Shown here: in pieces, positions 1 through 8,804 of the stretch
Numbering within the stretch: position 1 is the first letter of the stretch
Layout of the letters: every line of letters begins with the position of its first letter
From: Caldinitratiruptor microaerophilus
GTDB lineage: Bacteria; Bacillota; Sulfobacillia; Symbiobacteriales; ZC4RG38
Length of the DNA stretch: 64,000 nucleotides
Direction of reading: 5' to 3'
NCBI RefSeq assembly: GCF_025999835.1
Contig: NZ_AP025628.1
Span: 1,922,001 to 1,986,000, forward strand
Notes under the pieces: model-generated
Told to the model about the DNA's origin: nothing
What the model saw: the letters and a program-made list of their open reading frames with translations, nothing else
Database searches by the model: none
Made by a program: the position numbers and the translations under genes

Positions 1-1089
1 CGACGACTGCGCCAGGCCGAGGAGGACGAGGAGGCGGAAGAGCGGGAGGGTGCCCCCGGGCTCGAGGTCCTGCCGCCCCAGCGGCAGCTCCGGCAGATCG
101 CCGGGAAGCTCCCGGCGCTGGAACACCGTGCGGAAGTGCTCCTCCGCCTGGCGGGCGGCCTCCTCGCCGTGGTACAGACGGACGATCTCCCGGGCCAGCT
201 CCATCTTGAAGTCGCGGGGGTTGGCGCCGGCCGCCATCGCCGCCTCGATCTCCCGGACCCGGCTGACGGGTACCTCCGTGAAGTACGTCAGGTACCGGAC
301 GATGAGGGTGTCCGGGATGGACATGGTCTTCCCGTACATGTCCTCGGGACTGTCATTCAGGCCGATGTAGTTCCCGAGGCTCTTGGACATCTTCTCGACC
401 CCGTCGAGCCCCTCGACGATGGGGGTCATCAGGCACACCTGCGGCTCCTGCCCCGCCTCGCGCTGGAGCTCGCGGCCCACCAGCAGGTTGAACCGCTGGT
501 CCGTGCCCCCCAGTTCCACGTCGGCGCGCACGGCCACCGAGTCGGTCCCCTGCATGAGCGGGTAGAAGAACTCGTGGAGAAAAATGGGACGCCCCTCGGC
601 GTAACGTTTTCCGAAGTCCTCCCGTTCCAGCATGCGGGCGACGGTCATCGTCGAGGCCAGCCGGATCACGTCCGCGAAGGTGAGGCCCGCCAGCCACTCG
701 CTGTTGTACCGGACCTCCGTGCGCTCGATGTCCAGCCCCACCCGCCGGGCCTGCTCCAGGTAGGTGGCCGCGTTCGCCCGGGTCTCCTCCTGGGTGAGCT
801 GGGGACGGGCCTCGTTGCGGCCGGTCGGGTCGCCCACCGTGGCCGTGTAGTCGCCGATGATCAGCACGGCCTGGTGGCCCAGGTCCTGGAACGCCTTCAG
901 CTTGCGCAGCGGCACCGTGTGGCCCAGCGTCAGCTCCCGACCGGTGGGGTCGATGCCCAGCTTGACCCGGAGCGGCCGGCCGGTGCGGTAGGACTCCGCC
1001 AGCTTGCGCTCGAGCTCCTCGCGGCTCACCAGGTCCGCGACGCCGCGCAGGAGGTACTCCAGCTGCTCGTGGACGGGGCGAAACGGCAT
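1..1089 (-). CDS. tyrS: Tyrosyl-tRNA synthetase (partial, 3' end beyond window)
   Basis: Cytoplasmic class I synthetase that charges tRNA-Tyr. The 363 visible codons contain the Rossmann nucleotide-binding core with a HIGH-type motif read as LGHTVPL near residue 55, the tyrosine-site stretch GDPTGR, and the KMSKS loop (EKMSKSLGNY) near residue 232. Reading is open to the window edge, so the C-terminal part, normally an S4-like RNA-binding domain, is missing here. The ATG start is preceded by AAGGAGGAG at good spacing. It lies divergent from the penicillin-binding protein gene. No T-box core (TGGNACC) is seen in the 210-bp leader, unlike pheS, thrS and proC in this window, but a terminator-like hairpin is present. 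Identification rests on the two signature motifs and is secure. Confidence 0.95.
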   Translation of the reverse strand, partial: MPFRPVHEQLEYLLRGVADLVSREELERKLAESYRTGRPLRVKLGIDPTGRELTLGHTVPLRKLKAFQDLGHQAVLIIGDYTATVGDPTGRNEARPQLTQEETRANAATYLEQARRVGLDIERTEVRYNSEWLAGLTFADVIRLASTMTVARMLEREDFGKRYAEGRPIFLHEFFYPLMQGTDSVAVRADVELGGTDQRFNLLVGRELQREAGQEPQVCLMTPIVEGLDGVEKMSKSLGNYIGLNDSPEDMYGKTMSIPDTLIVRYLTYFTEVPVSRVREIEAAMAAGANPRDFKMELAREIVRLYHGEEAARQAEEHFRTVFQRRELPGDLPELPLGRQDLEPGGTLPLFRLLVLLGLAQSS

Positions 1090-1125
1090 CCGAGTGCTCC
1101 TCCTTCGGCGGGATCCGGAGGTCAT

Positions 1126-1150
1126 AGAGAAAGCCCGCCCCGCGGCGGGC
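1126..1150 (-). terminator. Hairpin in tyrS leader, possible attenuator
   Basis: On the minus strand a GCCCGCC/GGCGGGC stem with loop GCGG is followed by TTTCTCT. It sits between the candidate tyrS promoter and its start codon, so it could act as a leader attenuator. A second palindrome, around GGGGCCCC at 1168-1175, lies just upstream. No recognised riboswitch class is evident. Confidence 0.4.
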
Positions 1151-1197
1151 GCTCTGGCAGGGCCAGGGGCCCCTGGCTGTTCTTGACTTGGCCTAGA

Positions 1198-1226
1198 TTT
1201 TAGCATAGTCTCGGAGCGGCCCGCAA
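1198..1226 (-). promoter_or_regulatory. Candidate tyrS promoter
   Basis: Minus strand TTGCGG (1221-1226) and TAAAAA (1198-1203) are separated by 17 bp. The match to the vegetative consensus is moderate, but this is the only AT-rich stretch in the divergent intergenic region. Confidence 0.35.
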
Positions 1227-1302
1227 ATGTTGTTCCGTCCCCCGGAACAGGACGCGGCCCGCGCGGGGCGAATCTCCATGACCATGGAGGTGCATCGGCC
1301 CG

Positions 1303-3912
1303 ATGCCCACGAAGCCCGGCTCCCCGGGCGCCCGTCCCCGGCGCAGGAGGCCCCGGCGCCGCTTCTGGCGGTGGGTCGGGTACCTGTTCGTGTTCTTCTT
1401 CCTGGCGCTGATCGGCGGGACGGGCTACGCCGCCATGTACGTCCTGGAGCAGTACCGCGCCCTGCCCGCGGCCGGGCGGGTGGACCCGGAGCGCATGGTA
1501 GGGCCCCTGTCGACGATCATCTATGACCGCAACGGCAAGGAGCTGGCCGTCCTCACCGGCAAGGAGAACGAGAACCGCATCTACGTACCCCTCAAGGACA
1601 TCCCCCGGCACGTGCAGGATGCCTTCATCGCCATCGAGGACGCCCGGTTCTGGCAGCACCGCGGCTTCGACCCCAGGCGCCTCGTGGCGGCGGCCTGGAT
1701 CGACCTCAAGTACCTGGTCACCGGCAAGGGGGATATCCAGGGCGCCAGCACGATCACCCAGCAGTTCGTCAAGAACGCGTACAACCTGGACCGCGGGCGG
1801 AAGCTCTCCCGCAAGGTCCAGGAGCTCCTCCTCGCGATCCAGCTGGAGCGCAGCCTCTCAAAGGAAGAGATCCTCGAAGGTTACCTGAACGAGATCTACT
1901 TCGGCTATAACTTCTACGGCATCGGGGCGGCCGCCAAGGAGTACTTCGGCAAGCACCCGAAGGACCTCACGATCGCCGAGGCCGCCATGCTCGCCGGCAT
2001 GGTCCAGGCCCCGGCGACCTACGACCCTTACAAGAACCCCGAGGCGGCGAAGGAGCGGCAGGAGATCGTCCTCGACCAGATGCTCCGCTGGGGCTTCATC
2101 ACGCAGGAGCAGTGGCAGCAGGCCCGGGCCGAGAAGCTGCACCACCCCGGCCTGTCCCCGATCGTCCAGCCGCAGCGGCCGCAGGGGCCCGGTGCCCACT
2201 TCGTCGACTACGTGATCCGGGTCCTGACCGACGAGCAGGAGGCCCTCCGGTACGGCATCCAGCCGATGCAGGACAGCGAGCTCTTCCGGGGCGGGTACAA
2301 GATCTACACGACCTTCGACCCGCAGGTCCAGGCCATCGCCGACCGGGCCGTGGCCAAGGTGATGGACCCCCAGGTGGACAAGCGGTTCGCCATGCCGGCC
2401 GACAGGCGGGAGGACTGGATCCAGGTCGGCGTGGCGGTGGTGCGGCCCTCGACCGGGGAGATCCTGGCGCTGGTGGGCGGCCGGGATCACACGCGCATGC
2501 GCGAGCTCAACCGGGCGACCGACACCCTCCGGCAGCCAGGGTCGGCCATGAAGCCCCTGGCCGCCTACACACCGGCCGTCGAGCTCCTGGGGTGGGGTCC
2601 GGGCACGGTGATCGACGACGCGCCTTTCAAGGTCGATCCCGCCAGCCCGACCGGACTGTGGCCCCGGAACTACGACAACACCTACTGGGGCCTCATCCCC
2701 ATGCGCCGGGCGATCGAGGCCTCCCGCAACGCGGCCGCCGTGCAGACGATCGCCAAGGTCGGCCCGGAGAAGGCCGTGGAGATCGCCTCCCTGCTCGGGA
2801 TCCGGACCCTGGTGAAGGACGGCCCCCGCAACGACGTTCAGCTGGCCACGGCCCTGGGCGGGCTCACGCGGGGCGTGTCCGTGCTCGACATGACCCTCGC
2901 GTACTCCACCCTGGCGAACCTCGGGCTTCGGGTGGACCCGGTGATCGTCACCCGCATCGTCGACCGCGACGGGCAGGTGATCTTCGAGGCGAAGCCCCGC
3001 CGCCGCCAGGTGATCAAGGAGTCCACCGCCTGGCTGATGGTCGACATGATGAAGGGCGTGATCCGCCGCGGCACGGCCGCCGCGGCCACCAAAGGGCTCA
3101 ACGGGTGGCCGGCGGCGGGCAAGACCGGGACGACGGAGAACAAGGCGGACGCGTGGTTCGTCGGGTTCACCCGGGACCTGGCCGTCGGCGTGTGGAACGG
3201 CTACGACAACCGGGAGGCGGAGAAGCCGCGCTCCCTGGAGTACGCGGGGGCCGACGCGCCCACCCGGATCTGGACCGAGATCATGCTGGCGGCACACCGT
3301 TCTCCGCCGGAGGACTGGCCGCGGCCTGCGAGCGTGATCCCGGTGGAGATCTGCGCCAAGACGGGCTTGCTGCCGAGCGCCATGTGCCCGCAGACCACCA
3401 CCGAGTGGTTCGCCCGGGGCACGCAGCCCACGCAGCCGGATTACCCCGGCTTCTGGACGGACCCCATCCCGGTGGTCAAGGAAGTGGTGCAGCAGCCCGA
3501 CGGCTCCTCCAAGGAGGTCTGGCGCCGCTGGCAGCCGGGCTGCGCCGGCGTACCGGAGAACCGGAGCTTCCTGATCCGGCCGGACTTCCCGCGCAGCCCG
3601 AAGGATCCGAACAACCCGCGCTACCTGCCGCAGGACCTGTCGGAGACGGCGCCCACGGAGACCTGCACCCCCGTGATCCCGCCCGCGTGGCTGGGCGGGC
3701 CGCCCGGCTCCCAGCCCGGCTCCGGCAGCGAGCAGCCGGGCTGGCTGTTCCCGCAGGAGCCTGCTGAGCCGCCGGCGCAGGGGCCGGGTCAGGGGCCAGG
3801 TCAGGCGCCGGGCCACTCAGGCCAGCCGGGTCAGGCGTCGGGCGGCGCGGGCGAGGCGCCGGCCCAGCCGGAGCAGCCGCCGGGTACCGGCACGCAGCCG
3901 GGCGGCCAGTGA
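1303..3912 (+). CDS. Class A penicillin-binding protein (PBP1a-like)
   Basis: Bifunctional peptidoglycan synthase of 869 aa: a glycosyltransferase that polymerises lipid II and a transpeptidase that cross-links it. It has a basic N-terminus, one membrane anchor at about residues 27-50, then the GT51 domain with EDARFWQHRG and GASTITQQF (from about residue 147). The transpeptidase has its active serine in GSAMKP (Ser414, Lys417), SRN at 474-476 and KTGT at 607-610. The last 110 or so residues are Pro/Gly/Gln-rich and probably disordered outside the cell. GGAGGTG lies 11-12 nt before the ATG. The HD-domain gene starts 16 nt downstream, so the two are likely co-transcribed. Size and motif order are typical of the family. 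Confidence 0.96.
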   Translation: MPTKPGSPGARPRRRRPRRRFWRWVGYLFVFFFLALIGGTGYAAMYVLEQYRALPAAGRVDPERMVGPLSTIIYDRNGKELAVLTGKENENRIYVPLKDIPRHVQDAFIAIEDARFWQHRGFDPRRLVAAAWIDLKYLVTGKGDIQGASTITQQFVKNAYNLDRGRKLSRKVQELLLAIQLERSLSKEEILEGYLNEIYFGYNFYGIGAAAKEYFGKHPKDLTIAEAAMLAGMVQAPATYDPYKNPEAAKERQEIVLDQMLRWGFITQEQWQQARAEKLHHPGLSPIVQPQRPQGPGAHFVDYVIRVLTDEQEALRYGIQPMQDSELFRGGYKIYTTFDPQVQAIADRAVAKVMDPQVDKRFAMPADRREDWIQVGVAVVRPSTGEILALVGGRDHTRMRELNRATDTLRQPGSAMKPLAAYTPAVELLGWGPGTVIDDAPFKVDPASPTGLWPRNYDNTYWGLIPMRRAIEASRNAAAVQTIAKVGPEKAVEIASLLGIRTLVKDGPRNDVQLATALGGLTRGVSVLDMTLAYSTLANLGLRVDPVIVTRIVDRDGQVIFEAKPRRRQVIKESTAWLMVDMMKGVIRRGTAAAATKGLNGWPAAGKTGTTENKADAWFVGFTRDLAVGVWNGYDNREAEKPRSLEYAGADAPTRIWTEIMLAAHRSPPEDWPRPASVIPVEICAKTGLLPSAMCPQTTTEWFARGTQPTQPDYPGFWTDPIPVVKEVVQQPDGSSKEVWRRWQPGCAGVPENRSFLIRPDFPRSPKDPNNPRYLPQDLSETAPTETCTPVIPPAWLGGPPGSQPGSGSEQPGWLFPQEPAEPPAQGPGQGPGQAPGHSGQPGQASGGAGEAPAQPEQPPGTGTQPGGQ

Positions 3913-3928
3913 CGGGGGGCGGGCGCGG

Positions 3929-5194
3929 GTGGTGATCCGGGACCCCATCCACGGGGACATCGACCTGACCGCCGAGGAGGCGCGGGTGCTCGACACCCGG
4001 GAGATGCAGCGCCTGCGGGGGATCAAGCAGCTCGGGACCGCCTACCTGGTGTACCCGGGCTGCACCCACACGCGCTTCGACCACTCGCTCGGCACCCTGG
4101 CGGCGGCCAGCCGGATCCTCGCGCACCTGGGGCGCAGCGGCTTCGACATCCCGGCCGCCGACGCCGCCCTCGTCCGCATGGCGGCTCTGGTGCACGACGT
4201 GACCCACGTGCCCTTCGGGCACACCTTCGAGGACGAGCGGGAGATCTTCCCGCGCCACGACGACGGCCACCGGACGGAGGCGTTCTTCGGCGACCGTTCC
4301 GAGCTCGGGCAGGTGCTGAAGGCCCTCGGCTTGCGCGATGGGGTCCTGGACCTCCTCTCCGGCCGGGGGCCGTCCCCGTGGATGGCCGAGGTGGTGTCCT
4401 CGACCGTCGACGCCGACCTCCTGGACTACCTCCGCCGCGACGCGTACTTCGCCGGGCTGCGGCGCGACTACGACGACCGCATCTTCTCCTACTTCACCCT
4501 CGACGGCGGGCACCTGGTCATGAACATGCTCCGGCACGGGCTGGAACGGCCGGACGCCCGGTCGGAGATCGTCCACCTCCTCCACCTGCGCTACTTCCTC
4601 ACCGAGCGCGTGTACCTGCACCACACGAAGATCGCCGCGGGAGCCATGATCGCCAAGGCGGTGGAGATCGGGACCCGCACCTGGCTGACCGAGGAGCGGC
4701 TCTACACCCTCACGGACGAGCAGTTCCTGGACCTCCTGGCCGGCTTCCCCGATCCGGACGTGCAGGAACTCGCGGCACGCCTGCGGGCCCGCCGGCTGTA
4801 CAAGCGGGCCTACGTGCTCTCCGGCCAGAGCCTGGGTGCGCAGCAGGCGCAGATCATCCAGCGCTTCAGCGGCCCCACCCGCGAGCACACGCAGCTGGAG
4901 GAGGCCATCGCCCGGCGGGCGAGGGTACGGCCGGCGGAGGTCATCCTGTACTGCCCCCGGGCCAGCTACATCAAGGAAGCGCAGGTACCCGTCCGGACGC
5001 GACAGGGGGTCCAGCCCCTGGCCGGGCTGGACTCCCCGCTGTCCGGCGACGTCGGCGCGCTGGCCCGGCAGTACGCCGACCTCTGGCGCCTGTACGTCTT
5101 CGCGCCGCCCGAGCGGGTGGAAGTGGTCCGCACCGCCGCCCGGGAGGTCTTCGGGCTGCCCAGCGAGTACGCCGGCAAGGCGGCCGCCGTCTAG
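3929..5194 (+). CDS. HD-superfamily phosphohydrolase (dNTPase/SAMHD1-like)
   Basis: Metal-dependent phosphohydrolase of 421 aa, with the N-terminal pattern IRDPIHGDI and the metal ligands His47 or His52 in HTRFDHSLGT, His89-Asp90 (LVHDVTHVPFGH) and a later Asp in VDADLLDYL. This arrangement is that of the COG1078 family, which includes deoxynucleotide triphosphohydrolases; the real substrate here is not shown by sequence. GTG at 3929 and the next codon, also GTG, are both possible starts, with only a weak G-rich ribosome site. It follows the PBP gene by 16 nt, and its TAG abuts the stop of the convergent osmC-like gene with no spacer, leaving no room for a separate terminator. Confidence 0.88.
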   Translation: MVIRDPIHGDIDLTAEEARVLDTREMQRLRGIKQLGTAYLVYPGCTHTRFDHSLGTLAAASRILAHLGRSGFDIPAADAALVRMAALVHDVTHVPFGHTFEDEREIFPRHDDGHRTEAFFGDRSELGQVLKALGLRDGVLDLLSGRGPSPWMAEVVSSTVDADLLDYLRRDAYFAGLRRDYDDRIFSYFTLDGGHLVMNMLRHGLERPDARSEIVHLLHLRYFLTERVYLHHTKIAAGAMIAKAVEIGTRTWLTEERLYTLTDEQFLDLLAGFPDPDVQELAARLRARRLYKRAYVLSGQSLGAQQAQIIQRFSGPTREHTQLEEAIARRARVRPAEVILYCPRASYIKEAQVPVRTRQGVQPLAGLDSPLSGDVGALARQYADLWRLYVFAPPERVEVVRTAAREVFGLPSEYAGKAAAV

Positions 5195-5704
5195 TCAGAC
5201 CCAGCGCGTCTCGATGGGCGGCGGGTTGCGCAGGGTGGAGAGAACGACGCAGTACTTCTCCACCTTCTCCCGAAGGGAGGCGAGTTGCTCCGGAGTAGCA
5301 TCCGGGGCGACGACCTCGATGCGACTGCGGATCGCCTTGAAGCCGACGGGCGCAGAGGGGTCGATGCCCAAGGTTCCCTTCAGGTCGAGGTCGCCTTCCA
5401 CGGCGACCTCGATCTTTTCCGCCCGGATCCCCATCGCCTCGGCCACCATCTGCGCGGTGAGCTGGGCGCAGGCGGCCAGCGCCCCCAGCAGCAGGTCGCC
5501 GGAGCAGGCGCCGGTCCCGGCGCCGCCGACCCCCGGATGGGCCTGGGCCTCGTAGATCGCCCGGCCGAGGTCGACGTGGCAGCTGATGGGGACACCGGCC
5601 TGGCTGCCCCGGGCGGTGATCGTGACGACGGCCGCGTCGGGTTGCTCGCGGTAGAGGGTCTTGAGCGGCCGCGGCCGCTGCCGCTCCCGCAGGTTGAAGG
5701 ACAA
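5195..5704 (-). CDS. OsmC family protein
   Basis: OsmC/Ohr-superfamily protein of 169 aa; family members reduce organic hydroperoxides with a Cys pair, and others are of unknown role. One family cysteine is seen in GACSGDLLLGALAACAQ, which matches the OsmC helix, and a second in KYCVVLSTL near the C-terminus, so both redox cysteines appear present. The TTG start follows GGGGAGG by 8 nt. It is the last gene downstream of a SAM-riboswitch-controlled ABC transporter, 31 nt after the ATPase stop, suggesting a link with sulfur metabolism or oxidative stress. Convergent with, and directly abutting, the HD-domain gene. Confidence 0.88.
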   Translation of the reverse strand: MSFNLRERQRPRPLKTLYREQPDAAVVTITARGSQAGVPISCHVDLGRAIYEAQAHPGVGGAGTGACSGDLLLGALAACAQLTAQMVAEAMGIRAEKIEVAVEGDLDLKGTLGIDPSAPVGFKAIRSRIEVVAPDATPEQLASLREKVEKYCVVLSTLRNPPPIETRWV

Positions 5705-5735
5705 GGCGCTTGCCTCCCCTCGAATGGCGTTTGCT

Positions 5736-6479
5736 TCAGTCCGCAGCGGTGTCCCACTCGCCCAGCAGTTCCGCCAGGACCCGGCCCCTCAGGGAGGTCA
5801 GCTGGGGGGAGTGCCGGCTGCGGGGATGGGGAAGCTCGACAGGGATCTCGCACCGGATCCGCCCGGGCCGCGGGCTCATCACCACCACCCGGTCGGCCAG
5901 GTAGACGGCCTCGTCCACGTCGTGGGTGACCAGGAGCATCGTGGTGCCCCGAGTCCGGACGACCCGCAGCAGCATCTCCTGGAGCCGCATGCGGGTCAGG
6001 GCGTCGACAGCGCTAAAGGGTTCGTCGAGGAGGAGCAGTTCCGGGTGGTGGAAGAGCCCCCGGGCGATGGCGACCCGCTGGGCCATGCCGCCGGAAAGCT
6101 GCTTGGGGAGGGCGTCGAGGAAGTCACCGAGCCCCATCTCGACCACGAGCTCGGCCACCTGGGCCCGCAGCGCGGGTACGAGCCGCCGCCCCAGGGCGAT
6201 GTTCTCCGCCACCGTCAACCAAGGCATGAGCCGGGGCTCCTGGAACACGACCCCCACTGCCGGGTGGGGTCCGCGGACCGGCGTGCCGGCGACGGCCACC
6301 GTGCCGCCCTGGACGGTCTCCAGCCCTGCGGCGATGCGGAGCAGGGTGCTCTTGCCGCAGCCGCTGGGGCCGACCAGGCAGACCACCTCGCCGGCCCGTA
6401 CGGTCAGATCGACCCCGCGCAGGACCTCGAGCTCGCCGAACCACTTGGAGAGCCCCTGGACCGTGAGCACCTCACGCAT
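5736..6479 (-). CDS. ssuB: ABC transporter ATPase, sulfonate/nitrate/taurine type
   Basis: ATP-binding subunit (247 aa) that powers import through the adjacent permease. Visible: Walker A GPSGCGKST (about 37-45), Q-loop VFQEPRLMPW, signature LSGGMAQR, Walker B LLLLDEPFSAVD and the H-loop THDVDEA. The Q-loop context EPRLMPW and the C-terminal phrase MSPRPGRI are typical of the SsuB/TauB/NrtD branch. AAGGAGG precedes the ATG, which overlaps the permease stop by 8 nt, so translation is probably coupled. Substrate class is inferred from branch and from the SAM-I riboswitch upstream; ssuB is used in that broad sense. Confidence 0.9.
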   Translation of the reverse strand: MREVLTVQGLSKWFGELEVLRGVDLTVRAGEVVCLVGPSGCGKSTLLRIAAGLETVQGGTVAVAGTPVRGPHPAVGVVFQEPRLMPWLTVAENIALGRRLVPALRAQVAELVVEMGLGDFLDALPKQLSGGMAQRVAIARGLFHHPELLLLDEPFSAVDALTRMRLQEMLLRVVRTRGTTMLLVTHDVDEAVYLADRVVVMSPRPGRIRCEIPVELPHPRSRHSPQLTSLRGRVLAELLGEWDTAAD

Positions 6480-7296
6480 CGGCCTTCGCCTCCTTCAGGC
6501 TGTCGCGCCAGCGCAGGAGCCGGTTCTCGAGCACCTTCAGGATGCCGTCGAAGAACTTCCCCAGGAGTGCGAGCAGGAGGATCGCCCCCAGCACGATGTC
6601 AGCCCGGGAGAGCTCACGGCCGTCGGTGAGCAGGAAGCCGAGGCCCCGGGTGCCGGCGATCAGCTCGGCGGCCACGAGGAAGAGCCAGGCCATGTTCATC
6701 CCCGCCCGCAGTCCGGTCAGGGCTGAGGGCAGGGCGCCGGGGAGCAGGATGTGGCGGATGATCTGAAGCTGCGACAAACCCTGGACGCGGCCCACCTCGA
6801 CCAGCTTGCGGTCGATCCCGTGGATGCCGGCGACGAGGTTGAGGTAGAACGGGAAGAAGGCGCCGATGGCGATGAGGGTCACCTTGGGCGCCTCGTCGAT
6901 GCCCATCCAGAGGAGCAGGAGCGGCACCCAGGCGAGCGAGGGAATGCCGCGGATGGCCTGAAGGGTTGGATCGAGGAGACGCTCCGCCCGTGGGCTGAGG
7001 CCCACCGCCACGGCGGCGGGCAGGGCGAGCGCGACGCCGGCGCTGAATCCGGCGAGCACCCGCATGACGCTGACCGCCACATGGGTGACCAGTTCGCCCG
7101 AGAGGAGCGCGCTGGCAAGGTACGCCACGACGGCGCTGGGCGGCGGGAGGAGGTAGGCCTGTACGAGCCCGGCGCGGCTGGCGGTCTCCCAGAGGGCGAG
7201 CAGGACGACGGGAACGATGAACGCTTCGGCCCGTCCGGCCCGCCGGAGACGGGCGCCGGTGCGTACGGCAGGGCGTGTCACCATGACCTGAGCCAC
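6472..7296 (-). CDS. ssuC: ABC transporter permease, SsuC/TauC type
   Basis: Integral membrane subunit of 274 aa with about six hydrophobic segments and the binding-protein-dependent permease EAA-type loop (EVGRVQGLSQLQIIRHILLPG), which contacts the ATPase. GTG at 7296 is chosen because GGGGGAAG lies 7 nt upstream; an ATG four codons later is the alternative. The gene is between the binding protein (70-nt gap) and the ATPase (8-nt overlap), the usual ssuACB-like order. Confidence 0.9.
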   Translation of the reverse strand: MAQVMVTRPAVRTGARLRRAGRAEAFIVPVVLLALWETASRAGLVQAYLLPPPSAVVAYLASALLSGELVTHVAVSVMRVLAGFSAGVALALPAAVAVGLSPRAERLLDPTLQAIRGIPSLAWVPLLLLWMGIDEAPKVTLIAIGAFFPFYLNLVAGIHGIDRKLVEVGRVQGLSQLQIIRHILLPGALPSALTGLRAGMNMAWLFLVAAELIAGTRGLGFLLTDGRELSRADIVLGAILLLALLGKFFDGILKVLENRLLRWRDSLKEAKADA

Positions 7297-7366
7297 CGTG
7301 TCTTCCCCCTTTCCGTCCGGGACGGCCGTCCCCCGGGGTCTTCCTGGCACCGCAGGCGCCACGGCC

Positions 7367-8350
7367 CTACGGCTGGACGACGGCCCGGGCGAACTCGGGC
7401 CGGATGAGTTCGCCGATGACCTTCTCCGGGTCCACACCCGGCTTGATGAGGCCTTCTTTCACCAGGATGCGGCTGGCGGCCGCCAGGCCCCTGCGGTGCT
7501 CCTCGCCGGGGATGGGGTTCCGGAAGTCGTTGCGTGTCAAGACCTGCCGTGCGACCTCCGGACTCATCTTGGCCTGCTCCGCCAGGATGCGGGCCGTCTC
7601 CTCAGGATGCTCGAGTGCCCACCGGCGCGCCCTCTCGTACACCTTGAGGACCCGCTTGACGATTTCAGGGTAACGGTCCGCGTAGGACTGCCGGACGTTC
7701 AGGAACCCGTAGGTGTTGAAGTCCGGGTTGCGGAAGAACAACCGGGCGCCGCTTTCGAGGTTGGCTTGCGCCATGTGCGGGTCCAGGCCGGCCCAGGCGT
7801 CGACCTCACCCCGGTCCAGGGCGGCCTTGCCGTCCGGGTGCTGCAGGTGCACCAGCTCGATGTCGCTCTGACTGAGGCCCGCGGTATCCAGTGCCCGCAG
7901 GAGAAAGATGTAGGGGTCGGTCCCCTTGGTAGCGGCGACCTTCTTGCCCTTCAGGTCGGCCACAGTGCGGATCGGGCTGTCCTTGCGGGTGACCAGGGCC
8001 GTCCACTCCGGCTTGGAGTAGATGTAGACCACCTGCAGGGGAATCCCGTTGGAACGGGCCAGGAGGGCGGCGGCGCCCGCAGTCGACGTGAAGTCGGCGC
8101 TCTCGCTGGCCAGGTACTCGATCGCCTTGTTGCTGCCCAGACTGAGCACCCACTTGACCGGCAGCCCGTCGGCCTGGAACTCTTCCTCCATCCAGCCGTG
8201 GTGCTTGATCACGAGGCTCAGCGGCGAGTAGTAGGCGTAGTCGAGGCGGATCTCGGGAGGCCTGGCGGCTGCGCCGCCGGAACGGCCGCACCCGACGGCG
8301 GCGACAAGGGCGAGGACGACCACCAGCACGGGCAGCACGACGCGTTTCAT
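7367..8350 (-). CDS. ssuA: Substrate-binding lipoprotein, aliphatic sulfonate/taurine type
   Basis: Extracytoplasmic binding protein of 327 aa that delivers ligand to the SsuBC-like importer. The N-terminus is a lipoprotein signal with lipobox AVGC followed by a Gly/Ser/Ala spacer. The body has the NMT1/SsuA fold signatures: a DYAYYSPLSLVIKH opening, GSNKAIEYLASESAD, the hinge phrase VADLKGKKVAATKG and a DAWAGLDPHMA lobe. AGGAGGG is about 10 nt upstream of the ATG. As first gene after the SAM-I riboswitch it would be expressed when S-adenosylmethionine is low, consistent with a sulfur-source or methionine-precursor scavenger. Ligand identity cannot be read from sequence. Confidence 0.88.
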   Translation of the reverse strand: MKRVVLPVLVVVLALVAAVGCGRSGGAAARPPEIRLDYAYYSPLSLVIKHHGWMEEEFQADGLPVKWVLSLGSNKAIEYLASESADFTSTAGAAALLARSNGIPLQVVYIYSKPEWTALVTRKDSPIRTVADLKGKKVAATKGTDPYIFLLRALDTAGLSQSDIELVHLQHPDGKAALDRGEVDAWAGLDPHMAQANLESGARLFFRNPDFNTYGFLNVRQSYADRYPEIVKRVLKVYERARRWALEHPEETARILAEQAKMSPEVARQVLTRNDFRNPIPGEEHRRGLAAASRILVKEGLIKPGVDPEKVIGELIRPEFARAVVQP

Positions 8351-8406
8351 GGGGGGACAGCCCTCCTGTGTCGGGCGGACCCGGTGTGCATTCCGGCCGA
8401 ACGGCA

Positions 8407-8433
8407 GCGGGCCTCCCCGGCGGGGAGGCCCGC
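8407..8433 (-). terminator. Expression-platform hairpin of the SAM riboswitch
   Basis: A GCGGGCCTCCCC/GGGGAGGCCCGC stem with a 3-nt loop lies 20 nt downstream of the aptamer and 57 nt before the ssuA-like start. It is placed where S-box terminators sit, but the transcript after it (TGCCGTTCGG) has almost no U-run, as in other leaders in this window. Confidence 0.7.
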
Positions 8434-8452
8434 TCTGTAGCCGGCAGGCCGC

Positions 8453-8564
8453 CCTCTTATCTCCCGGGATGTCCGGTGGAGTTGGCACCTTCGCGGGGGC
8501 GCGCCATCCCCGCGGGTTGCCGGGCTTCATCGGGCCAGTTCCCTCCGCCGCTCTGGATAAGAGG
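8453..8564 (-). promoter_or_regulatory. SAM-I (S-box) riboswitch
   Basis: On the minus strand all S-box landmarks are present in order: P1 strand CTCTTATC, AGAGCGGCGGAGGGAACTGG, CCCGATGAAGCCCGGCAACC, then AAGGTGCCAACTCC and the closing GGGAGATAAGAGG. The match to the consensus core is nearly letter-perfect. It should turn the downstream transporter operon off when S-adenosylmethionine is abundant. Confidence 0.97.
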
Positions 8565-8638
8565 CGTCTTCACCTGTCACTCGTGAGTCCGCGCTTGTGG
8601 GTTGCGAGTCGTGAGTTTTGAGTTGTCGCTATGGCCAG

Positions 8639-8667
8639 AGTCTAGCAGGGAGCCCTTGGAGGGTCAA
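8639..8667 (-). promoter_or_regulatory. Promoter of the SAM-riboswitch operon
   Basis: TTGACC (8662-8667) and TAGACT (8639-8644) on the minus strand are spaced 17 bp. Transcription would start near 8632, about 70 nt before the riboswitch P1 strand. The 8577-8620 stretch between them holds imperfect copies of GTGAGT. Confidence 0.75.
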
Positions 8668-8710
8668 TATGGTGTTCTACAAAAATAGGACACTTTTTCC
8701 TCCCAACGAA

Positions 8711-8755
8711 GGAAACGCGGGGCCCCGCCCCGGCGCAGGCGGCAGGCGGCGCCGG
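8711..8755 (-). terminator. Probable mutS2 terminator
   Basis: Two consecutive GC hairpins follow mutS2: CCGGCGC/GCGCCGG (8730-8755) and the palindrome GCGGGGCCCCGC (8717-8728), the latter followed by GTTTCC. Confidence 0.5.
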
Positions 8756-8804
8756 AGGGCCCGGATCTGCTCCACGTCGTGAGCGGGTCCCCGCCCGCCC
8801 CGAA

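Noticed and set aside
1858-3816. Long minus-strand open frame of 652 codons
   Set aside because: Mirror of the penicillin-binding protein gene; Arg/Gly/Leu/Ala-rich translation without motifs, typical of antisense frames in GC-rich DNA.
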